Shown here piece after piece: positions 57,673-64,000 of a DNA stretch of 64,000 bases. The notes under the pieces are model-generated. The model saw only the letters and a program-made list of their open reading frames with translations. It ran no database searches and was not told the DNA's origin. This stretch comes from Perognathus longimembris pacificus (taxonomy: Eukaryota; Chordata; Mammalia; Rodentia; Heteromyidae). Location of the stretch: NCBI RefSeq assembly GCF_023159225.1, contig NC_063161.1, positions 3,846,274-3,910,273 of the forward strand, in the 5' to 3' direction. A program made the translations under genes and the position numbers. Each line of letters begins with the position of its first letter. The stretch's first letter is position 1.

Positions 57673-59257
57673 GTGCACGCAGGACGCCCCCCCCCACCCA
57701 CCCACAGGGCTCCGTAACCCCCGTGTGGCGCAGGTTCACGGAGGCACGAGGCAGCGGGGGGCCCGGCTGAGGCCCTGCTTCCCTGTGGGAGCCCCACATT
57801 CCTGGTTCTCCCCCTACCCCTGCCCTCCTCCCTTCGCCCATTCCCGCCTCCTCCCAGGGACCCCCTCTCCTCTGGGCCCCGCAGCGGGGGGGGGGGGGCT
57901 CCTCACCCACCTCGCCTTTCTGCACAGGGTGTGGGACGGCCCGGGGAGCGGCCAGCGCCCCCCGCCAGGGCCACCCCGCCTCCCTCGGCGCCAGGCCCGG
58001 CCTTGGGTGAACGTGTTGGGCGCGCCTGGGCTTGTCACCTGGGCTCCGAGCCCCCCCCCCCGTGTCATCTTGGAGAATGAGAACGAGGACCCCCATGCCC
58101 CCGAAGAGAGTTCCACGCAAGGGAAAGCATGAAGGCGGCCCCAGCGCCCAGCCGCGCCGGGCACCAGGCACAGCCGGCCCCAGGGGGCTGGGGACCCCCC
58201 AGGAACAGCGCCGGGCACCAGGCACAGCCACCCCAGAGCTGGGGACCCCCCAGGAACAGCGCCTGGCGGGAGTCGGCAGCATTGGGGTGAAAGGCGTGGG
58301 AAGGGCAGGGCAGGGAGAGAGGAGCCCATTAGCTGCAGTCGGCGCGGGCTCTTGTTGCCCGTGGGAGGGAGAGAGCGAGGGAACGAGGCCCCCACGCAGC
58401 CACGTTTGCGATGGAAACATCCAATACCCTGGGATTGCTCGAGAGGCCACTCGGCTCCCGCCATGGCCCGCTCACGCCTGAGAGGGGGAGGGAGGCCGGG
58501 GGGAGATGGGCCACCCACAGGGGGAGGGGCTGGGGCTCCCGTCGTCCCCGGGGGACCCTGAGGGAGGCCTGGTCTGCAGCCCCAGCGAGGCGGGCCGCGG
58601 TCCCCGGCCGTGCTGCCCCCGCGGCAGGGCTCCCGGTCATGTCAGAGCTGCGTCGGGGGCCCTCCAGGGTGGCCAGGATGGAGACACATCTGTGACACAC
58701 ACACGGTGACACACCCCCAGTATCTGGAGGGAGGACAGCCCCCGAGCGTCCCATGAGGCCCAGCCGCAGAGTGGTGGCACCCAGATCCCACCCCCCACCC
58801 CCAACCACACACACACTGTGTGACCCGCAGGCACTCAGCTGAGTTCCCTGTGCGCGGGACCGTGACTCACTGAGCCACACCGGAAACCATTGGCACCCAG
58901 GACGGCTGGCAAGAGGGCAGCCAAGGAGGCGGGTTTCTGAGCTGTCAAGGTTCACGGCTTGGGGATGTTTGTTACGCAGCACTGTAACAGCAAGAACTGG
59001 CTGATGCAGGGGAGATGAACACAGCCTGGAGGAAGAAGGCTCCCCTCTCTTCTTCATGGGCAGCTTCGACTGGAATAACCCACAGTCCCTCCCCCGCCCC
59101 CGCCCACAGAAGACCCCAGAGGTGGCTCCAGTGCCGTGGGGCTGACGCCCCTCCACCGTGGCGCTGCCCAGGGCCACCATCCCCTGCCCTGGTCAGGTGG
59201 GGTCATGTGCAAGTCAGTGCTGAGGAAACGGTGCCCGCGTGGGGATCCTTCCGGGCG
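57673..59257. other. Unique GC-rich stretch
   Basis: A two-copy direct repeat near 58155-58262 (cgccgggcaccaggcacagc). Otherwise nothing recognised. Confidence 0.35.
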
Positions 59258-59367
59258 ACACCAGCATGGTGGCTTATGCCGGTCATCCCAGTGAGTGCAG
59301 AGAGACTGGGAGCATGGAAGTTCAAGGTCAGCCCTGGCCAAGAAGCCCATCTCGTCAGGGAAAGAGC
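59258..59367 (+). mobile_element. 7SL/B1-type SINE fragment
   Basis: Reads accagcatggtggcttatgc, cggtcatcccagtgagtgc and agttcaaggtcagccctgg. Only the 7SL-like half is present. Confidence 0.6.
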
Positions 59368-59670
59368 TGGGGGGGGCACCAGCCCTCCCCACATCCCCCC
59401 CCCCGCCCACCCTTCCACCGTGCGCCCTCTGCCCGCCATGGAGGGGGGCAGCCGCCAGGCCCCCCGGGGGCCACGGCTGCGTCCGCCTGAGCCAGAGGCA
59501 GCAAGGGAGACACACAGCCCTCCTGAGCGGCCCCCCCAGCACGAGGGGTCCTGGCCCCCCCAGCTGGGCCCCGCTGGGCCGGTGACGGGGCCTCCTGCCC
59601 TGGCCACGCCCGACGGCCACGCAGTCAGGAAGTTCGAGTCTCACCCGGGGAGCTTGGCTGCCCCCCCCCC

Positions 59671-59780
59671 GGCCCTCACCCCCCAGCCCTCACCCCCCAG
59701 CCCTCACCCAGCATGCAGCCCTCACCCCCCGGCCCTCACCCCCCAGCCCTCACCCCCCGGCCCTCACCCAGCCCCCCGGC
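59671..59780. repeat. 14-bp repeat (CCCTCACCCCCCAG)
   Basis: About seven units of ccctcaccccccag with some gg variants; G-rich on the reverse strand. Confidence 0.92.
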
Positions 59781-59859
59781 CCTCGGAGCAGGCCGGCGCT
59801 GCCCTGCTCACCCCGAGGCACCAAAGCACCCACGCCGTCAGCCCACCCCACGCCGGCCG

Positions 59860-60480
59860 GGCCACGGAGAGGGAGGCCCCCGCGGAGACGCTGGGTGTCG
59901 CCCAGCGCTGTCCCCCCAGAGCCTCGGCCCCCCCTCCACCGGGCCCAGTAGCGCCGTCTGGGGTTTCTTACCTGAGCCGCACGCAGGGGGAAGCCGTCCC
60001 CGGGTCCCACGCCGCGTCCTCGTCCCCCCCGCGGCCCCCGCGCTCCGGGGGGCAGCACCTGCCGGGCCCAGCCCCGGGCCCGCTGCCCCCCGCCGGGGGG
60101 CCGCCCTCCTCCCTCCCCACGGTGGGTGCGGGCGGCCGCGGGCTGCGCGCCAGCCGCTCCGCGCTCCGCCGAAGCCGGTGGTTTATTTTTAGCGCCCGGC
60201 CCTTCCCCAGACGCCAGGATCCCAGCTGAGCCTCCCAAGCCCCAAGCCGCTGCCCGGCCGCCTGCCCCCAGCCCCCCCCCCCCCCCCCCCCGCACACCTG
60301 CGTCCTGAGCCCCGCCCCCCGCCCCCCCACCGTCCCCCCGCGGGCCTGGGGCCGGGTCTCCTCTGCCCTCGCCCTCCCCCCTCCGCTGCCGGGGAGAGGC
60401 CCCAGGGCCCCGGGCGTGGGGGCCGGGCTGGCGGGGCCCCTTGGAGGCCGAGGGTGGGGGGGGCGCATCCCACCCCGGCT
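59860..60480. promoter_or_regulatory. CpG-rich region, possible second CpG island
   Basis: CpG-dense with NotI-type GCGGCCGC, several GC boxes and a TTTATTTTT patch (ggtggtttatttttagcg near 60177). No gene is recognised beside it on this contig; it may be an alternative SHISAL1 promoter or belong to a gene across the gap. Confidence 0.35.
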
Positions 60481-61254
60481 CCCTCCTGGAGTGCAGGGGG
60501 GCTGCGTCACGGCTACGGCCACTTCAGACAGCCCGGGACGGCAGCGGCCCCGCCCCCAGCGAGTGACACCCCCCCCAGCTCCCTTCCCCCTCCGATTCTT
60601 CAGGAGTCACACACCCTCGGTGGGGGGGAAGAGCCCCCCACCCCCCCAAACAGACCCACAGCCCACCCAGGGCTCCAAAGGCCGCGGGTCCCATTCAGTG
60701 CCCCCCAAGGCCTGTCTGTCTCCCGGAGGAGTTGGGGGGGGGCGGCCGGCGTGCGGTTATCCCGACGTGCTTCCCCCAAATCATTTGAGGTTCTGGGGAA
60801 CGATGGCCAGCGAGCACAGCAGAGCACGGCTGTCGATGCAGACGGAGCTTCTCTGCGTCGCGGGGGACGGGAGGGGAGGGAGGAGACGGGAGCCTTGGCC
60901 AGGCCCGGGGCCCCGGGGACCGCCCCGTCCCCTCTGGAGGTCCCCGGGGGCTGCCCGCGCCCCCACGACGTCGCCCTTCCCCAAGTCCTCCCCACGATTC
61001 CACCCAGGCTCTTCCGAGGGCCCAGAACCATTCGTGGGCAGGGCCCGCACCTCACGCCGAGCCCCGGCGTGTGTGCACAGGTGTGCGCGCGTGTGTGTGT
61101 GTGTGCGTGTAGGAGGTCACACCCGTGGTGTGGTGTGTGTGGGGGTGTGTGTGGGGTGTGTGTGTGTATGTTTTCCTCATGTTGCACCACGGGAAGAATA
61201 AGTGCCGGTCTGGTTTGGGGAGGGGCGGGGAAAGTTCCAGAATTCAGACGGTTG
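60481..61254. other. Right end of middle contig
   Basis: Unique GC-rich sequence, then a (GT)n at 61079-61172, then the gap. No exon recognised. Confidence 0.4.
61079..61172. repeat. (GT)n microsatellite
   Basis: Interrupted gtgtgtgcgtgt and gggtgtgtgtgggg runs close to the contig end. Confidence 0.88.
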
Positions 61255-61754
61255 NNNNNNNNNNNNNNNNNNNNNNNNNNNNNNNNNNNNNNNNNNNNNN
61301 NNNNNNNNNNNNNNNNNNNNNNNNNNNNNNNNNNNNNNNNNNNNNNNNNNNNNNNNNNNNNNNNNNNNNNNNNNNNNNNNNNNNNNNNNNNNNNNNNNNN
61401 NNNNNNNNNNNNNNNNNNNNNNNNNNNNNNNNNNNNNNNNNNNNNNNNNNNNNNNNNNNNNNNNNNNNNNNNNNNNNNNNNNNNNNNNNNNNNNNNNNNN
61501 NNNNNNNNNNNNNNNNNNNNNNNNNNNNNNNNNNNNNNNNNNNNNNNNNNNNNNNNNNNNNNNNNNNNNNNNNNNNNNNNNNNNNNNNNNNNNNNNNNNN
61601 NNNNNNNNNNNNNNNNNNNNNNNNNNNNNNNNNNNNNNNNNNNNNNNNNNNNNNNNNNNNNNNNNNNNNNNNNNNNNNNNNNNNNNNNNNNNNNNNNNNN
61701 NNNNNNNNNNNNNNNNNNNNNNNNNNNNNNNNNNNNNNNNNNNNNNNNNNNNNN
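61255..61754. other. Assembly gap, exactly 500 N
   Basis: Again exactly 500 N, hence a placeholder join. Gene order across it disagrees with other mammals. Confidence 0.98.
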
Positions 61755-61811
61755 TAGATCACAGTCCAGGTATTGCTGCTAAGAAAAACTAACTTAACAT
61801 TCTACTTGAGG

Positions 61812-61978
61812 CTTGAGATCTGAGGATCGTGGTTCAAAGCCAGCCCAGGCAGGAAAGTCCATGAGACTCTTATCTCCAATGAGCCGCCAGAAAGCCCTAC
61901 GTGGAGCTATGTCAAGTGGTGGAGTGTGAAGAGAATAAATGGCAGCAGCCAGGCCCTGAGTTCAAGTCCGAGTGCCAG
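61812..61978 (+). mobile_element. Dimeric B1/ID-like SINE
   Basis: Reads gagatctgaggatcgtggtt, gaaagtccatgagactctta, tgtcaagtggtggagtgtga and ccaggccctgagttcaagtc. The 5' end is truncated or diverged near the gap. Confidence 0.88.
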
Positions 61979-62004
61979 CACACACACACACACACACACA
62001 CACG
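61979..62004. repeat. (CA)n grown from a SINE tail
   Basis: Twelve or so CA units directly after the SINE end (agtgccagca). Confidence 0.93.
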
Positions 62005-62841
62005 TACACTCAGACCACATACTCACACCCGCACACGCACATCCCCTCTGGGTCTCTGACCAGGTTCAAACCCAAACAGGACAACAACCACAGAAAGATC
62101 CAAGCCCCCACCCCACACTGCCCCCCGGGGGGGCGCAGGCCTGGGGCTGGCCTTCCCATCTCCTGCTCCACGGAAGGCGTTCTTAAGACAGCCCAATCGT
62201 CTTCAGGGACACGCTCATTTGCAAAGCCGTTGGGGGGGGCAGGGGGGAGGGCCTCGGACGTGTATTAATGATGCGCGCTGTACTCGATCATGGACCATCC
62301 GCTGGCCCTGCCTGGCCCAGAATGAAAAATCACCCCTGCTCTCGGTCCTTCTGAAATAGAACCAGAATCTGCAGCCCCCCTCGGGGCTGGGACAGTTGGG
62401 TTTCAGTCGGGTCCGGAGTCCTTGCTAAGGAAGCCCCAGTGCTGTGGCTCACTGCGGGAGGCCAGAGGCAGGTGGAGGCAGGAGAGGCGGGGGTGGGGGG
62501 GTGGGAGGGTGGGAGGGTGGGGGGGGTGGGGGGGTGGGGGGGGGTAGAGGCCGGCACACAGGCAGGGCGTTTCCCAGCTGCTCCACAGAAATCACATTGC
62601 TGCAGCCCCGACTTTTTTCCAGGCAACAGGAGAAGAGAAAATCGGGACTTCAAGACCAGAACGGCTGGGTGGGGGGTGGGGGGGGGGCGCTGTCTCTGAT
62701 CCGCTCAGAAGGACCCAAGCCTCCTCCGGCCACTGCGACGGCAGGTGCTCCGCCCCGGCCTGCCCTGCTCCTGCTCTACTCTCCGCTTCCACGCAGCCCC
62801 GAGTGACATGCCCTGGGTAAGAATGAGGCCCACGCACCGGG
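62005..62841. other. Unique stretch, PARVB intron
   Basis: Between two SINEs. It contains a (GGGT)n run at 62488-62548 and otherwise unique sequence. It should be PARVB intron if the parts right of the gap are correctly joined. Confidence 0.45.
62488..62548. repeat. (GGGTGG)n G-rich run
   Basis: Tandem gggtggg modules, G-quadruplex-type. Confidence 0.92.
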
Positions 62842-63061
62842 AGCCAGGGGCTCACGCTGCCATGCCAACCACTCAGGAGGCTGGGATCCGAGGATCGTGG
62901 TTCAAAGCCAGGCTAGTCGGGAAAGTCCGTGAGACCCTGATCTCCAATGAACCATGGAAAAACCAGAAGTGGCGCTGTGGCTCAAGTGGTAGAGCGCCAG
63001 CCTTGAGCAAAAGCAGCTCAGGGATGGCATCCAGGGCCCTGATTTCAAGCCCAGGAACACT
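62842..63061 (+). mobile_element. Dimeric B1/ID-like SINE, near full length
   Basis: All landmarks present: caggggctcacgctgccatg, actcaggaggctgggatccg, gttcaaagccaggctagtcg, agtggcgctgtggctcaagt, ggtagagcgccagccttgag and ccctgatttcaagccc. Best model of the family here. Confidence 0.93.

Positions 63062-63096
<35 letters not shown>
63062..63096. repeat. (CA)n grown from a SINE tail
   Basis: About 16 CA units directly after the SINE end aggaacactgta. Confidence 0.95.
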
Positions 63097-63097
<1 letters not shown>

Positions 63098-63124
63098 AAT
63101 CAATAAAAAGTTTTAGAAGCCAAA

Positions 63125-63182
63125 GCAGCGAGAGGCATGGCAAGTAAGAAGCCCTGAGTTCAAGTCCCAATCCAGTCAGAAA
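63125..63182 (+). mobile_element. ID-like fragment
   Basis: Contains gagaggcatggcaagtaaga and agccctgagttcaagtccca, a B-box region with part of the anticodon arm; the start is lost. Confidence 0.55.
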
Positions 63183-63311
63183 GCAGAAGAGCAGGTCCAG
63201 CCGGCCAGGTGCCGGGCTGGGCGGGCCTCCTCCTGGGAGCAGCTCCGGGTGGCCCGGTCCAGCTGCACCGCTCCAGGCGGGCTGGGAACTCCGGGGCTCA
63301 GACCCCCTCAC

Positions 63312-63382
63312 CTTGACCAGCTCCTTGAACTTGGGGTCCTCCCGGGACGTGGGGTCGATCATGGTGCGCTCCTCGTTCTCCT
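63312..63382 (-). CDS. PARVB: PARVB (beta-parvin), early exon before CH1
   Basis: Beta-parvin is a focal-adhesion adaptor that binds ILK through CH2 and other partners through its N-terminus. The acceptor gtccccgcag precedes AG GAG AAC, completing the codon split G|AG. The 71-bp exon encodes E-N-E-E-R-T-M-I-D-P-T-S-R-E-D-P-K-F-K-E-L-V-K and ends AAG|gtgagg in phase 0. This is the beta-parvin linker leading into CH1; the residues match the protein as I know it except conservative changes (S-R for S-K). No stop or indel. The next exons (start of CH1) should lie further left on -, but none were seen before the gap at 61754. Confidence 0.93.
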
Positions 63383-63670
63383 CTGCGGGGACCAAAGGCC
63401 ACAGTTGGGGCTTCCCCAGCCCGGCCATGGAGACGGCAGGGCAGGCTGGGGCCGGGACGGGAGGCCCGGGGTCGGGGGGTGGGGGGTGGCCGGAGGCCCG
63501 GGGACGGGGACGGGGAGGTGGCCAAGGCCCTTCCCCAGCTAGCCAGCAGCAAGCGCGGCGCCCAGGCCCTGAGTTCGGGCCCCGGGGCGGCGCGCAGGAC
63601 CCGAGACCTGCCGGGCCTGCAGGCGAGGGGACCCCGGCGAGGCCCGCGGGGCGAGCGCGGCGCGCAGTAC
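63383..63670. other. PARVB intron
   Basis: A 288-bp GC-rich intron with donor gtactg and acceptor ccccgcag on -. A weak SINE-like phrase (gcccaggccctgagttcggg) lies near 63558-63580. Confidence 0.75.
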
Positions 63671-63760
63671 CGAGCTGGGTGTCTCCCGGGTGGGCGTCCG
63701 CGGCGGCCGGGGACATCGGGGAGTTGATGGCGCTCTTGCCTTCCTCCTGCAGGTCGCTCA
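63671..63760 (-). CDS. PARVB: PARVB (beta-parvin), N-terminal exon
   Basis: The acceptor tgcccggcag is followed by TG AGC GAC, giving V-S-D-L after a split G|TG codon. The 90-bp exon encodes S-D-L-Q-E-E-G-K-S-A-I-N-S-P-M-S-P, a run specific to beta-parvin, then A-H-P-G-D-T-Q-L, and ends CTCG|gtactg in phase 1, matching the next exon. The donor gtactg is weaker than usual. This is the unstructured N-terminal region ahead of CH1. The first exon (start codon) lies beyond the right edge. Orientation is opposite to that expected from human gene order if PARVG is on + to the left. Confidence 0.93.
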
Positions 63761-64000
63761 CTGCCGGGCACAGAGGGGGGGAACCGGGTCAGCGCGGGCG
63801 GGACTCGGGGCGTGGAGGAGCCGCGACCCACGGCCCCCACGCCGGCGGGGTCGCAGGTCGGGGGGGGGGGGGGGGGGGGAGAGGGCGAGGACCGAGCTTC
63901 GCGGTGGAGGCCGGCCCCCGGCCCCGCCCACCCCCAGCCACGCCCCATGTCTCCCAACCCCGCCACCTCCCGCCCATACCTCCAAGCCCCGCCCACCTCC
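63761..64000. other. PARVB intron, right edge
   Basis: GC-rich intron upstream of the acceptor, with a G-run at 63859-63879. Nothing else seen. Confidence 0.5.

Noticed and set aside
45343..64000. RTL6 (LDOC1L) or PRR5, expected beyond SHISAL1 by human synteny
   Set aside because: No gag-like frame or PRR5-like segment seen in any frame between 25 kb and 61 kb.

Overview
This is vertebrate, almost certainly rodent, nuclear DNA. It carries split genes with GT-AG introns, dimeric SINEs (a 7SL/B1-like left half joined to a tRNA/ID-like right half), old MIR fragments, CpG islands and very many GC-rich minisatellites. The SINE type resembles what I remember from heteromyid rodents (kangaroo rats, pocket mice); that placement is an inference. 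Codon-level similarity to three known mammalian genes fixes the locus as the counterpart of human 22q13.31 (PARVB - PARVG - SHISAL1).

Layout. The window is three contigs joined by two runs of exactly 500 N (3614-4113 and 61255-61754). The left contig (1-3613) holds one internal exon of PARVG on + (581-675), followed at once by a CCAT/CCGT tetranucleotide array. The middle contig (4114-61254) holds SHISAL1 on -, with coding exons at 24979-24883, 22406-22194 and 18899-18602. A candidate poly(A) signal lies at 7123-7128 and a candidate promoter CpG island with a perfect RFX palindrome at about 41260-42590. The right contig (61755-64000) holds two early exons of PARVB on - (63760-63671 and 63382-63312). 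The rest is intron or intergenic DNA with about 18 minisatellite or simple arrays, about 20 SINE copies, about ten MIR/L2-like relics and a handful of AT-richer blocks that look like conserved regulatory elements.

How the parts relate. PARVG and PARVB are parvins, adaptor proteins with two calponin-homology domains at integrin-linked kinase/PINCH adhesions. SHISAL1 is a small single-pass Shisa-like membrane protein. PARVG(+)/SHISAL1(-) matches human gene order, but PARVB to the right of SHISAL1 and on - does not, and the discordance coincides with an N gap. A scaffolding error is therefore the simplest explanation. The SHISAL1 reading frame is broken by single-base indels next to otherwise intact codons and splice sites, which points to consensus error in GC homopolymers or, less likely, a decayed gene.

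Long open frames elsewhere (up to 994 codons) come from tandem repeats whose unit is a multiple of three (51, 33, 30, 27 bp) or from GC-rich DNA poor in stops. I do not call them genes. I found no CRISPR array, phage, rRNA or convincing tRNA gene, and no clearly new biological system. The most unusual content is the density and architecture of the tandem arrays, several with higher-order periods and embedded E-boxes or splice-like motifs.
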